The notes: generated from the letters alone by a model not told the origin. A stretch of 64,000 nt of DNA from Kitasatospora xanthocidica (GCF_014656195.1 NZ_BNBY01000018.1:9375-73374), one strand, 5' to 3'. Shown: positions 1 to 8,877, counted from the first letter of the stretch. Program-made: numbers and translations.

Positions 1-111
1 GGCCCGCGTGGCGGCCTCGTACATGTCCGCCCCGCCGAGCAGCTGCAACCCCGACCAGAGCCACCCCACCAGGGCACCCAGGCCCCTCAGAACCGTCCAC
101 AGAGCGATCAA
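1..111 (-). CDS. Partial hydrophobic protein, N-terminus only
   Basis: The reverse strand opens with a TTG codon six bases after a perfect AGGAGG ribosome binding site (about 118-123) and stays open to the left edge. The 37 visible residues are hydrophobic and Trp/Leu-rich around residues 3-25, which suggests a membrane segment, followed by a more polar end. An in-frame TGA lies a little upstream, so the protein cannot start much earlier. I do not recognise the family. The call rests on the ribosome binding site and codon usage only, and most of the gene is outside the window. Confidence 0.35.
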   Translation of the reverse strand, partial: MIALWTVLRGLGALVGWLWSGLQLLGGADMYEAATRA

Positions 112-221
112 CGCCCGCCTCCTGTCGGCCGTCCCGTCCAGCGCGGGGGCGGCCAGTGTTTCCGGACCGCTTCAAGCCGTCCTGGAGGATGCGGCGACTT
201 TCCGGCGCCGGTGCGCCGCCC

Positions 222-928
222 TCACACCGCGTCGGGCACCTTGCCGATCAGCCGGCGCACGCTGTTGTCGCCGCCGAGATGCGGGAAGTGGGCCATCGCC
301 GCGTCGCACAGCCGCAGGAGGTACTGCTTCTTCCCGGTCGCCGGCAGCCGGTGGAACTCGAAGCTCGGCCCCGCGTGCACGACCATCGGCAGGGAGCCGG
401 GTGCACCTGGAGGGCGGCCATGGTCTCCGCCAGGGTGACGAGGATGCCCTGCATGGCCGACATGAAGGTCCGCTCGTAGTGGTAGCGCGGGCTGGTGGCG
501 CCCGGCTTCACGTCGCCGCGCGGGGTCCGGTAGATGACGTCGAGCATGTGCAGCACATAGCAGTACACCGCGTTGAAGAGGGTGTTGATGCTGGTGGCCG
601 CCTCGTCCTCGCCGTACAGGCCGGCCTTCGGATCCGTGGGCAGCGGCCGGACCGGGCCGATCGGTTCGACGCCGTCCGCGATCCGCTTGAACTTGATGTA
701 GTGCGGCATCTCGTCCAGGCCGGGGAGTCCACGCATCGCCTCCAGCAACCGCAGCCGGTAGCCCCGGCGGTAGACCTCCAGGCACTGATATGGCGTCAAT
801 TTCGCCGCAGGATCGAGCAGTTCGTTGGCTTCCCGGACGATCCCGGCCGACTGCCCGGCCGACTGCCCGGCCAGGATCGCCCGTTGGAGCCGGCGCTGCG
901 CCTCACCCGGCGCCGCCCCGCTAGCCAC
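222..928 (-). pseudogene. Ferritin-like (VioB-type) domain protein, frameshifted
   Basis: The reading frame from GTG at 928 encodes a helical protein resembling the ferritin-like domain of VioB/iminophenyl-pyruvate dimer synthase relatives, with HYIKFKRI near residue 80 and RYHYER further on. Around 395-405 the sense shifts to the +1 frame and resumes as GSLPMVVHAGPSFEF, running to a TGA at 222. Adding one G to the short C/G run there would restore one protein of about 235 residues. This is either a real single-base deletion or a sequence error. The start overlaps the stop of the upstream Cys-rich gene by eight bases (GTGGCTAG), so the two are translationally coupled and probably work together. 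Such domains often bind a di-iron centre and can act as oxidases; the substrate here is unknown. Confidence 0.6.
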
Positions 929-1400
929 GGACCACCGCGCCCGCAGCCGCGCCCGCAGCCGTGCCCGCAGCCGCGCGCTGTCGCGCCTTGTCCAGCTCGG
1001 CGAGCAGGTCCGGCAACAGCGGGATGCGGTCGTCCCATTCGAGCAGGGTCGGCTGCGGACCGGTCAGCGAGGTCGCCAAGGTGTAGAGCTCCCACACGGG
1101 TTGGGCGACCGGCCGGTCGTGGGTGTCGATGACGTGGGTGCCCAGATCGGTGTGGCCGTGCACCCGGCTCTCGTTGATCGGACTGGCGCAGCTGCCGTTC
1201 CAGCGGCAGTTCTGGTCGCCCGGCACGGCCTGCTCCGCGTCCGACCCCGAGTAGCCGCAACCACCCTGCGCACGGCACTCGTTGGCGCCGTGACAGACGT
1301 GGAACACGGTGGCGCACTCGCCCATGCCGGCCATCTCGCCCGACGTGTCGCGGCCGTGGCCCTTGCACGCGTTCAGCCCCATGCAGACGTGCAGTTCCAC
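921..1400 (-). CDS. Cys-rich protein with C-x5-C repeats
   Basis: A 159-residue protein starting at GTG 1400, five bases after AGGAGG. The first 71 residues hold eight cysteines at 6, 12, 29, 36, 42, 48, 65 and 71; most are spaced C-x5-C, each pair enclosing small residues (CMGLNAC, CHGANEC, CRAQGGC, CRWNGSC). The second half has no cysteine and ends in an Ala/Gly-rich tail. There is no signal peptide or membrane segment. I know similar Cys-rich proteins only as uncharacterised ones; the regular spacing suggests metal or Fe-S binding, or that the cysteines are modified. It overlaps the ferritin-like gene by eight bases, so metal handling or redox chemistry shared by the pair is a reasonable inference. 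Confidence 0.6.
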   Translation of the reverse strand: MELHVCMGLNACKGHGRDTSGEMAGMGECATVFHVCHGANECRAQGGCGYSGSDAEQAVPGDQNCRWNGSCASPINESRVHGHTDLGTHVIDTHDRPVAQPVWELYTLATSLTGPQPTLLEWDDRIPLLPDLLAELDKARQRAAAGTAAGAAAGAVVRG

Positions 1401-1544
1401 CGCCTCCTGCAGCTCGGCGGGCTCGGTGCGCGCTGCCTCGTGTCGCCGCGTGCTGCTCCGAGGTGCGGCCGTGTCACATTCCCGCGCCGGGAGGGGTCAA
1501 GGCCTGTGAACCCGTCAGCCATCACCGACCCGAGGAAGCCACCG

Positions 1545-2843
1545 ATGCCCGCAAGGACCCGCCACCCGCTCACCCGCGCCGCGTCCGTCGCCGCCCTGAC
1601 CGCACTCTCGATCGCCGCCTCCGCCCTCCCCGCCGCGGCCGCCCCCGCCACCACCGTCGCCACGCACCCGCAGCGCTGGTCGGGCGCGTGGTCCGCCCCG
1701 ATGATGCGGCCCTCCGCCGCGCCCTGGTTCGCGACCTGGGCCGTAGCGGGCTTCGACCACCAGTCGGTGCGGCAGGTGGTGCGGCTCAGCGCGGGCGGCT
1801 CCCGGGTCCGGTTCCGGCTCTCCAACGCCTACGGCACCACCCCGCTGCGGCTGACCGGCGCCGACGTCGGCCGGGCCGCCGACGGCGCGGCCGTCCTCCC
1901 CGGCACGCTGCGCCCGCTGCGCTTCGACCACCGCGACTCGGTCACCGTGCCGCCCGGCGGAGAGGTCCTCAGCGACCCGGTCGCGCTCCCGGTGGCCGCC
2001 CTCGACCGCCTGGCGCTGACCCTCTACTTCGACGGCCCCACCGGCCCCGCCACCTACCACCAGGTCTCCATGACCACGACCTACCGCGCCGACGGCGACC
2101 ACCGCGGCGACCCCGGCCCGGCCGCGTTCACCGACGCCGTCCGACCCGGCTTCGGCTCCTGGTACTACCTGGACGGCATCGAGGTCACCGGCGGACGGCC
2201 GGCCGGGAAGGCCGTGGTGGCCTTCGGCGAGTCCACCACGGACGGCTTCGGCGCCACCGTCGACGGCGACGACCGCTACCCCGACCTGCTCGCCGAACGG
2301 CTGACCGCCGCCGGCCTGCCCCACCCCGTGCTCAACGCCGGCATCGGCTCCAACAAGCTGCTCGCCGACTCCGCCTGCGCCGGGGACAGCGCCCTGTCCC
2401 GCTTCCGGCGCGACGTGCTCGACCAGCCGAACGTCGGCACGGTGATCGTCTCCCACGGCATGAACGACATCCTCCGCACCGGCGACCAGATCTGCGGCGT
2501 CGACCGCGACGACCCGCCCGTCACCCTCCAGCGACTGATCGACGCCCACCGCGCCCTCGTCCGCGCCGCCCACGCCCGCGGCGTCAAGGCCGTCGGCGCC
2601 ACCCTGATGCCCTTCGGCGGCGCCCCCTTCTGGACCCCCGAGGCCGACCGGCTGCGCCGCGACCTCAACGACTGGATCCGCGGCTCGGGCACGTACGACG
2701 CGGTGGCCGACTTCGACCGGGCGATCGACCCCGACGGCACCGGCGCCATCCCGGACGGCTACCACAGCGGCGACCACCTCCACCCCAGCCCCCTCGGCTA
2801 CCGGGCCGTCGCCGACAGCATCGACCTCGACGCCCTGAGCTGA
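1545..2843 (+). CDS. Secreted SGNH/GDSL-family esterase
   Basis: A 432-residue protein from ATG 1545, preceded by GAGGAAG. Residues 1-33 form a Sec signal peptide (RTRH, hydrophobic core, APAAAA-like end). The hydrolase part carries a block I variant, FGESTTDG, with the nucleophile at about Ser230 (GES rather than the usual GDS), block III GMND, and the C-terminal Asp-x-x-His pair in SGDHLHPS. The N-terminal 200 residues match the beta-rich accessory domain of actinobacterial secreted SGNH esterases. It should hydrolyse ester bonds of lipids or acetylated polysaccharides outside the cell. It is divergent from the Cys-rich gene and probably monocistronic. Confidence 0.85.
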   Translation: MPARTRHPLTRAASVAALTALSIAASALPAAAAPATTVATHPQRWSGAWSAPMMRPSAAPWFATWAVAGFDHQSVRQVVRLSAGGSRVRFRLSNAYGTTPLRLTGADVGRAADGAAVLPGTLRPLRFDHRDSVTVPPGGEVLSDPVALPVAALDRLALTLYFDGPTGPATYHQVSMTTTYRADGDHRGDPGPAAFTDAVRPGFGSWYYLDGIEVTGGRPAGKAVVAFGESTTDGFGATVDGDDRYPDLLAERLTAAGLPHPVLNAGIGSNKLLADSACAGDSALSRFRRDVLDQPNVGTVIVSHGMNDILRTGDQICGVDRDDPPVTLQRLIDAHRALVRAAHARGVKAVGATLMPFGGAPFWTPEADRLRRDLNDWIRGSGTYDAVADFDRAIDPDGTGAIPDGYHSGDHLHPSPLGYRAVADSIDLDALS

Positions 2844-2939
2844 ACCGGGCCGGCCCGACGGCGGCCGCCCGACCCGGGAGGCGGCGGCCGCCGCGGCCCC
2901 CGATACTGGGGCCGCGACCCCCGCCCCCCGGGAGGAACC

Positions 2940-3140
2940 ATGGACCACGGCATCGGTGTACGGCTCGACCGCCCCTCCGCCCAGGCGGTGGAGGCGGTCA
3001 CCGCGGCGCTCAAGGACCAGGGCTTCGGCGCCCGGTCGACCCGCGACGTCCGGTCGACCCCGCGCGAGAAGCGCGGGAAGACCCCCGGCGCCGGCGACCC
3101 CGCCCTCGACACCCTCCGCGGACGAGGGGGCCGACCATGA
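2940..3140 (+). pseudogene. Truncated DUF302 remnant
   Basis: The reading frame opens with ATG 2940 after a GGAGG site. The first 40-45 residues (GIGVRLDRPSAQAVEAVTAA, then a DVR-T--REK motif) look like the N-terminal half of a DUF302 protein, a family usually 120-150 residues long. After that the match stops and the frame runs through unrelated Arg/Gly-rich sequence to a TGA that overlaps the ATG of the stress-protein gene (ATGA). Intact DUF302 genes often sit beside universal stress proteins, so this looks like a gene that lost its 3' part while keeping coupling to the next gene. It could still supply ribosomes to that gene. Confidence 0.6.
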
Positions 3141-3979
3141 CCGGACCCGTCGTCGTCGGCTTCGACGGCTCCCCCGAGAGCGTCGCCGCCAGCACCTGGG
3201 CCGCCCACGAGGCGCAGCGCCGCGACTGCCCGCTGGAACTCCTCCAGGCCTGGCCGTGGCCGAAACGGGACGCCGCGGGCGGCGCGGGCACCCGCCAGCG
3301 CTCCGTCGAACTGCTCTCCGCCCGCGAAGCCGAACTGCGCGCCACCGTCGAGGTCCCGGTGACCTCCGTGCACGTCGCCGCCGCCCCCGCCGAAGCCCTG
3401 GAGGACGCCGCCGACCGGGCCGACCTGCTCGTGCTCGGCTCCCGCGGCCTCGGCGCCGTCCGCGGCTTCCTGGTCGGCTCGGTCAGCCAGGAGGTGCTGC
3501 GCCGGGCCGGCTGCCCGGTGGTGCTGGTCCGGGCCGGCGAGGAGGAACCGGACGGCCCCGTGCTGGTCGGCCTCGACCTCGCCCACCCGATGGACGACGT
3601 CCTCGCCTTCGCCTTCGAGGCCGCCGCCCGGCGCTCCGCCCCGCTGCGCGCCGTCCACGTCTGGTCGCCGCCGGTCGGCAGCGAGTACATGGCCTTCGAC
3701 GCCATCGGCGGCCTGCAGACCGAACTCTCCTCCGTCGAGCGGACCCGCTTCACCGACCTCCTGGCCCCCTGGCTCGCCCGCCGCCCCGAAGTCGACGTGA
3801 CCACCGACCTGATCCGCGGCAGCGCCACCGTCACCCTCGTCGACGCCGCCGCGGACGCCCGCCTGCTCGTCCTCGGCCGCCGCGTCCGCCGCACCCTCCT
3901 CGGCACCCACCTGGGCCCCGTCGCCCACGCCGCCATCCACCACGTCCACTGCCCCGTCGCCCTCGTCCCCCACGACTGA
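3137..3979 (+). CDS. Universal stress protein, tandem UspA domains
   Basis: A 280-residue cytoplasmic protein starting at ATG 3137. Two UspA domains follow one another: the first begins VVVGFDGSPES and contains the nucleotide-binding loop GSRGLGAVRGFLVGSVSQ around residues 100-117; the second begins VLVGLDLAHP near residue 141 and its loop is degenerate (LGRRVRRTLLGTHLG). Domain 1 therefore probably binds ATP, while domain 2 is less certain. Such proteins are made under hypoxia, stasis or oxidative stress. Its ATG overlaps the stop of the DUF302 remnant. It ends just before the C-rich spacer. Confidence 0.85.
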   Translation: MTGPVVVGFDGSPESVAASTWAAHEAQRRDCPLELLQAWPWPKRDAAGGAGTRQRSVELLSAREAELRATVEVPVTSVHVAAAPAEALEDAADRADLLVLGSRGLGAVRGFLVGSVSQEVLRRAGCPVVLVRAGEEEPDGPVLVGLDLAHPMDDVLAFAFEAAARRSAPLRAVHVWSPPVGSEYMAFDAIGGLQTELSSVERTRFTDLLAPWLARRPEVDVTTDLIRGSATVTLVDAAADARLLVLGRRVRRTLLGTHLGPVAHAAIHHVHCPVALVPHD

Positions 3980-3994
3980 CCCCACACCGGCCCC

Positions 3995-4390
3995 ACCACG
4001 CCGGACGCACCCGGCCCGCTTCGGGCCCGCCTGCCCCACCATCCCTTGAGCCCGCCACAGCCTCGGGCCCCGCCCCTCCCGGCCCGCCTGCCCCCACCAC
4101 CTCCCCGCCTCGGCCTCGGCCCCGCCCCGCCTCGGGCCCGCCACGGCTACGCGCCCACCCCCCTCCCTGGGCCCGCCCCAGCCTCGGGCCCTGTCCCTCC
4201 CGGCCCGCCTGCCCTCGCCCCGGCCTCGGCCCCACCCCTCCTCGGGCCCCCGCGGCCACCCACCCCCTCCCGGCCCGTCTGCCCCACCCCTCATTGAGCC
4301 CGCCACAGCCTCGGGCCCCGCCCCGCCTTGGGCCCACCCCCTTCCAGCCCCGCCTGCCGCGCCCCGCCCCTCACCAGCGCCCGCCCCGGA
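3995..4390. repeat. C-rich, G-poor spacer with a 31-bp direct repeat
   Basis: Between the stress-protein stop (3979) and the lipid-kinase start (4447) no convincing gene is visible. About 400 bases have a strongly biased top strand, rich in C with scattered T and few A, made of degenerate blocks such as CCTCGGGCCC and CCCGCCTGCCCC. One 31-base block (TTGAGCCCGCCACAG onward) occurs at 4046-4076 and again, identical, at 4294-4324. The open frames here are low-complexity Pro/Arg/Gly sequences typical of non-coding GC-rich DNA. Confidence 0.6.
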
Positions 4391-4446
4391 ACCCCGTCGG
4401 CGGTTCGCGTGGCCGGAGTGGGGCTCACCCGGACAGACTGGCCGGG

Positions 4447-5949
4447 ATGCCTCCGGCGGCGGGAGTGCGCAGGCTGCTGGCACGGACCGGGCCGCGCGGC
4501 GGCGACCGGCGGGGGACACGGCTCAGGGAGGACGACATCGACGGAACGCGGCAGGCCGGTCCGGCGGGCGGCGGGTCCGCGCGGGTGCTCGCGCGGTGCG
4601 CGCTGCTGGCGGCGGCCGGCGCCGTGGTGGTGCTGCTGCTCGCGCTGGGCGACGGGGGCCTGGAAGTGGTGGTGTTCGGCTTCCTGGAGCTGGTGGTCTG
4701 GGCGGCCGGTGTCTGGTGGTTCCTGGCGCACCACGGTCCGGTGCGACTGATCGGGGCGTTCCTCGCGGTCGCGGCGCCCGTCGGCGTCCTGGTGCTGTTC
4801 GCCCGCCACGACCTGTGGCCGACGGCGCTGCTGCTGGTGTTCTGCTGGGGCGCGGCCCTGGCCCTGGGCCGGGCGGCGCTGCGCCGGGCGCGTCCGGCCA
4901 GGGCGGAACGGACGGCCTCCGCGCCGCGGCCCCGACAGCCGGTGCTGATCATGAACCCGAAGTCCGGCGGCGGGAAGGTCGGCCGTTTCGGGCTGGTCGA
5001 GCGGGCGGAGCGGCTCGGTGCCCGGGTGGTGCTGCTCGACCCGGAGGCGCCCGCCGATGTCGCCGAGCTCGCCCGCGAGGCGGTGGCCGACGGCGCGGAC
5101 CTGCTCGGTGTCGCGGGCGGCGACGGCACGCAGGCCCTGGTCGCGGCGGTCGCGGCCGAGCACGGTCTGCCGTTCCTGGTGGTCTCCGCCGGCACCCGCA
5201 ACCACTTCGCGATGGACCTCGGCCTCGACCGGGACGACCCTTCGCGCTGCCTGGACGCGTTGACCGACGGCGAGGAGCTGCGGGTCGACCTCGGCGAGGT
5301 CGCGGGCCGGGCCTTCGTCAACACCGTGTCCTTCGGGGTGTACGCGGACATCGTGCAGCGCCCCGAGTACCGCGACGACAAGGCGGGCACCATGCTCAAC
5401 CTCCTGCCGGACCTGCTGGTCGGCGAGGGGGTGCGGCGGGTCGACGCCACGGTCGACGGCACCGCGCCCGCCTCGCTCTCGGCCCAGCAGGCGCTACTGG
5501 TCAGCAACAATCCGTACGGCTCCCCCGACGGCCTGGACGGCGGTGGCCGCCGGCCTCGGCTCGACAGCGGTGAACTGGGCGTGCTGGGCGTCCGGGTGGA
5601 GGGTGCGGCGCAGGCCGCGGACCTGGCCGTCCGGGGCTCGCAGTCGACCGGGCTGACCGTGCTGACCGCGCGGCGGGTCGAGGTGGCGTCCGGGGAGCGG
5701 GAGATCGCGGTGGCCGTGGACGGCGAGGCGTTGCGGATGCCCACACCGGTGGTCTGCACGATGCGCCCGGGGGCGCTGCGGGTGCTGGTGCCGCGCGACC
5801 GGCCTGGCGTCGCGTCGGCCACGCCCCGGGTGGACTGGCGGCAGCTGGCCACGCTGGCCTTCGGCCGCGGCGGACCGGAGCCGGCCGAGCGGGAGTCGAC
5901 CGAACGGGAGCCGGCCGAGCGGGAGCCCGGGGGGCGGACCCGTGGCTGA
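4447..5949 (+). CDS. Membrane-anchored diacylglycerol/sphingosine-kinase-family protein
   Basis: A 500-residue protein from ATG 4447. Residues about 45-145 contain three to four hydrophobic segments, followed by a lipid-kinase (DAGK/LCB5-type) domain that starts VLIMNPKSGGGK near residue 165 and has the catalytic GGDGT motif near residue 225 and SAGTRNHFAMDLGL after it. It should phosphorylate a lipid alcohol such as diacylglycerol using ATP at the inner face of the membrane. The last 25 residues are a charged repeat (EPAERESTEREPAERE). The stop overlaps the start of the PAP2 gene by eight bases, so kinase and phosphatase are made together and could interconvert a lipid and its phosphate. Confidence 0.8.
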   Translation: MPPAAGVRRLLARTGPRGGDRRGTRLREDDIDGTRQAGPAGGGSARVLARCALLAAAGAVVVLLLALGDGGLEVVVFGFLELVVWAAGVWWFLAHHGPVRLIGAFLAVAAPVGVLVLFARHDLWPTALLLVFCWGAALALGRAALRRARPARAERTASAPRPRQPVLIMNPKSGGGKVGRFGLVERAERLGARVVLLDPEAPADVAELAREAVADGADLLGVAGGDGTQALVAAVAAEHGLPFLVVSAGTRNHFAMDLGLDRDDPSRCLDALTDGEELRVDLGEVAGRAFVNTVSFGVYADIVQRPEYRDDKAGTMLNLLPDLLVGEGVRRVDATVDGTAPASLSAQQALLVSNNPYGSPDGLDGGGRRPRLDSGELGVLGVRVEGAAQAADLAVRGSQSTGLTVLTARRVEVASGEREIAVAVDGEALRMPTPVVCTMRPGALRVLVPRDRPGVASATPRVDWRQLATLAFGRGGPEPAERESTEREPAEREPGGRTRG

Positions 5950-6520
5950 GCGGAACATCCCCCCGGCGGGCGTCCTCGCCGATCTGCGGGCGGTCGACGG
6001 GGCGCTGTACGCGGCCGTGGCCGCCACCCCCACCCCGGCCCTGGACCCGGCCTTGCGCCGGCTGTCCCGCGCGGCCGACCGCTCGAAGATCTCGCTGACC
6101 GTCGCCGCGGGCCTGGCCCTGGTGCCCGGTCGGCCCCGGGAGGCGGCGGTGGTCGGGGTCACGGCCGTCGCGCTGGCCTCGGTGGCGGCGAACCTGTTCG
6201 GCAAGCGGATGGTCCACCGACGCAGGCCGGACCGGGAGCGTGCCCGGGTGATCGTGGCGCGGCAGGTGCCGATGCCGGAGTCGGCGTCCTTCCCGTCGGG
6301 GCACACGGCGTCGGCGACGGCCTTCGCGACGGCCGTCGGCGTGGTGCTGCCCGTGGCGGCGGTGCCGCTCGGGGCGCTGGCGGTGGCGGTCGGCTACTCC
6401 CGGGTCCACACGGGCGTGCACTACCCGGGCGATGTCGCGGCGGGCGCGGTCCTCGGTTTCGCGGCGGCGGTCGCGGCCCTGGCCGTCGTGCACGTTCCGC
6501 TGCGGCTCGCCGGCCGGTGA
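5942..6520 (+). CDS. PAP2-family lipid phosphatase
   Basis: A 192-residue membrane protein starting at GTG 5942 inside the end of the lipid-kinase gene (GTGGCTGA overlap). All three phosphatase signatures are present: K-x6-RP (KRMVHRRRP, about residues 87-95), PSGH (FPSGHTAS) and SR-x5-H-x3-D (SRVHTGVHYPGD). Hydrophobic helices flank them. It should remove phosphate from phosphatidic acid or a polyprenyl pyrophosphate at the membrane. Coupling to the kinase suggests the two act on the same lipid pool. Confidence 0.85.
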   Translation: MAERNIPPAGVLADLRAVDGALYAAVAATPTPALDPALRRLSRAADRSKISLTVAAGLALVPGRPREAAVVGVTAVALASVAANLFGKRMVHRRRPDRERARVIVARQVPMPESASFPSGHTASATAFATAVGVVLPVAAVPLGALAVAVGYSRVHTGVHYPGDVAAGAVLGFAAAVAALAVVHVPLRLAGR

Positions 6521-6581
6521 ACGGCCCGGTGAACGGCCCGGCGGGCGGTTCGGTGCTCTCCCCGCGCGTCGGCCGGTACGG

Positions 6582-8786
6582 TCAGCCGCCGAGCGGTGCG
6601 GGCAGCGGCCGGGAGTGCAGGATGTCCAGCCGCGAGACGGCCCGGGTCACCACGACGTAGAGCCGGTGGAGGCCGCGCGGTTCGGCTTCGACGATCTCGG
6701 CCGGCTCCAGGACGACCACGTGGTCGTACTCCAGCCCCTTGACGAGCGTGGCGGGCAGCACGCTCACCCGGGCCGTGGTGCCGACCTGCTCGGCCGTGGC
6801 CGTCTCGATGCCGGCGGCGCGCAGGGCCTCGGTGGTCCGCGCCACCGTGCCGTCCGCCGTGATCACCGCGATCGAGCCCTCGCGCTCCAACGCCGCCCGC
6901 ACCGCCGCCACCGCGGCGCCGCCCAGGCCCGCCGGGCCTCCCACCTCGCCGCCCCCGTCGCCACCGCCGTCCGGCCCCGCCCCGTCGACCCGCCGCACCG
7001 TCAACTCGCCGTCCCTTCGCAGCGAGACGGCCTGCGGCACGTCCACGTCCAGCGCCCCGAGCACCGTGTTCGCGAGCGCCATCACCGCGGCCGGGACGCG
7101 GAAGCCGGTGGTCAGCGGCACCACGGCGGCTTCCGGCTTGCCGAGGTGGGCGAGCTGCTCGGGCCAGCTGCGGGCGGCCCACGGCGCGGTGGCCTGGGCG
7201 AGGTCGCCGAGGACGGTGAGGGAGCCGAAGGCGCTGCGCCGGGCGATCGCCCGGCACTGCATCGGGGAGAGGTCCTGCGCCTCGTCGACGACGACGTGGC
7301 CGAAGCCGGCCGGGCGCTCGATCAGGCCGGCCACCTCGTCGAGGAGCATCAGGTCGTGCTCGGACCACTTCGCGCTCTTCTCCGAGCGCGGCGGCCGGCG
7401 CCACAGGACCGCCGCCTGCTCCTCGGAGCTCAGCACCCCGTCGGCGGCCTCGGCGAGCACGGCGGGGTCGCCGAGCAGCGCGGTGACCACCGCTTCGGGC
7501 CGCAGGGTGGGCCAGGCGGCTTCCAGGAAGGCCGCGACCGGTTTGCAGCGGCCGGTCTTCCGCGTCCAGGCGCCGGGCATCACGCCGGCCCGCCGCTCGG
7601 CCTGGTCCTGCAGCACGGCGACCACGCGGGTGCGCAGGCTCTCCCGTCCGACCGCGTACGGGGGCGCCTGCTCGCGCAGTTCGGCGACCAGCCGGTCGAG
7701 CCGGTCCGGCGACACCCGCCAGCGGTAGGAGCCGTCGGGCACGACGAGCGGCTCCGAGCCTTCCGCCCTGATCCGCCCGTAGAGCGCCCGGCGCAGCACG
7801 GTCGCCATCCGCGCGTCCTGTTTGACAGCGGCGGCCCGGTCGTCGTCGGTCGCGGTGACCGGCCGGCCGGCGACGAGGTCCTCGACGGTGCACTGGGTGA
7901 CGTCGATCTCGCCGAGCGCGGGCAGGACTTCGGCGATGTAGCGGAGGAAGGTCCGGTTGGGGCCGATCACCAGCAGGCCGCCGCGCCGGATCCGCTGCGG
8001 GAAGCTGTAGAGCAGGTACGCGGCACGGTGCAGGCCGACGGCGGTCTTGCCGCTGCCGGGCGCGCCCTGCACGCAGACGGACTCACTCAGCCCGCCCCGC
8101 ACCAGCTCGTCCTGCTCGGGCTGGATGGTGGCGACGATGTCCCGCATCGGGCCGGTCCGCGGCCGTTCGATCTCGGCGGCGAGGATGCCGCCCGGGCCGC
8201 TCCCGCCCCGACCGCCGCCCGCCGCGCCTTCCCCGGGGCCGGCGTCCGGTCCGGCCCCGGCGGCGGCCCCGGCACCGTCGAGGGACTCGTCCTCCAGTCC
8301 GGTGAGCTCCTCGGGCCGGCCGAGGCTCCACGGCGCCCAGCCGAACCGGCGGCGGCGCGCGAGCCCGTGCGGGGCGTGGGCGCTCGCCTGGTAGAACGCC
8401 CGGGAGACCGGGGCCCGCCAGTCGACGACCAGCGGCGGCACCGTCGGGTCCTCGGAGATCCGCTGGCGGCCCACGTAGTAGCGCTGCCGTCGGTGGTCCC
8501 CGGCCTCGGCCGTGTCGGCGAAGTCGAGCCGGCCGAAGAAGGACGGGCTCTCCGGCAGCTCCTTCATCCGCTTGGCGCGCGTGCGCAGGTACCGGCCGAG
8601 CGCCTCCGCGCTGGCGCCGTCGCCGGAGACGTCCGCTCCGGCGACGACCTGGTGGCCCGCGTCCTCGACCTGCCGGGCCATCGCCGCCCGGCAGGTCTCG
8701 ACGTAGGTCCGCTCCCGGCGCAGCTCGTCGTCGAGCGGCCGGGCTTCCGGCACCGCCTGATGGGCTTCCGAGGTCATCGTCCGCAT
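6582..8786 (-). CDS. HelD-like superfamily 1 DNA/RNA helicase
   Basis: A 734-residue ATPase. I chose ATG 8786 because GAGGAG lies seven bases upstream; ATG 8777 is an in-frame alternative. A charged N-terminal region is followed by the HelD-type segment (PLVVDWRAPVSRAFY near residue 120), a low-complexity Gly/Ala insert at about 170-200, Walker A GAPGSGKT at 241-248 and Walker B VVVDEAQDLSP, then the UvrD-like C-terminal motifs (VVTRAVSRLDI). HelD proteins remodel stalled or rifampicin-bound RNA polymerase; others of this fold work in repair. It lies directly downstream of the UDG-ART fusion gene on the same strand, 125 bases apart, with a nested inverted repeat between them. Confidence 0.8.
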   Translation of the reverse strand: MRTMTSEAHQAVPEARPLDDELRRERTYVETCRAAMARQVEDAGHQVVAGADVSGDGASAEALGRYLRTRAKRMKELPESPSFFGRLDFADTAEAGDHRRQRYYVGRQRISEDPTVPPLVVDWRAPVSRAFYQASAHAPHGLARRRRFGWAPWSLGRPEELTGLEDESLDGAGAAAGAGPDAGPGEGAAGGGRGGSGPGGILAAEIERPRTGPMRDIVATIQPEQDELVRGGLSESVCVQGAPGSGKTAVGLHRAAYLLYSFPQRIRRGGLLVIGPNRTFLRYIAEVLPALGEIDVTQCTVEDLVAGRPVTATDDDRAAAVKQDARMATVLRRALYGRIRAEGSEPLVVPDGSYRWRVSPDRLDRLVAELREQAPPYAVGRESLRTRVVAVLQDQAERRAGVMPGAWTRKTGRCKPVAAFLEAAWPTLRPEAVVTALLGDPAVLAEAADGVLSSEEQAAVLWRRPPRSEKSAKWSEHDLMLLDEVAGLIERPAGFGHVVVDEAQDLSPMQCRAIARRSAFGSLTVLGDLAQATAPWAARSWPEQLAHLGKPEAAVVPLTTGFRVPAAVMALANTVLGALDVDVPQAVSLRRDGELTVRRVDGAGPDGGGDGGGEVGGPAGLGGAAVAAVRAALEREGSIAVITADGTVARTTEALRAAGIETATAEQVGTTARVSVLPATLVKGLEYDHVVVLEPAEIVEAEPRGLHRLYVVVTRAVSRLDILHSRPLPAPLGG

Positions 8787-8820
8787 CCCCTCTCCTCGCA
8801 ACGGGATCGCCTGTGGCTCA

Positions 8821-8877
8821 CCATCCAGCATAACTGAACCAAGTAAAACATCTAACTCAGTTACGCTTTCTGGATGG
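8821..8877. promoter_or_regulatory. Nested inverted repeat, probable operator or hairpin
   Basis: The only AT-rich patch for several kilobases. Outer arms CCATCCAG (8821-8828) and CTGGATGG (8870-8877) enclose inner arms TAACTGA (8831-8837) and TCAGTTA (8857-8863). The right inner arm is also part of an 11-base palindrome, TAACTCAGTTA (8853-8863). It lies 35-91 bases upstream of the HelD-like start, where a promoter and repressor site would be expected. It could instead be a terminator for the upstream UDG-ART gene, but there is no T-run. Confidence 0.5.

Noticed and set aside
921-1400. DUF2282 (bufferin-type) metallophore
   Set aside because: No signal peptide and a different cysteine spacing (C-x5-C series); only the general theme of Cys-rich repeats is shared.
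4447-4700. Separate small membrane protein before the lipid kinase
   Set aside because: The frame is continuous with the kinase domain, and membrane-anchored kinases of this length are known.
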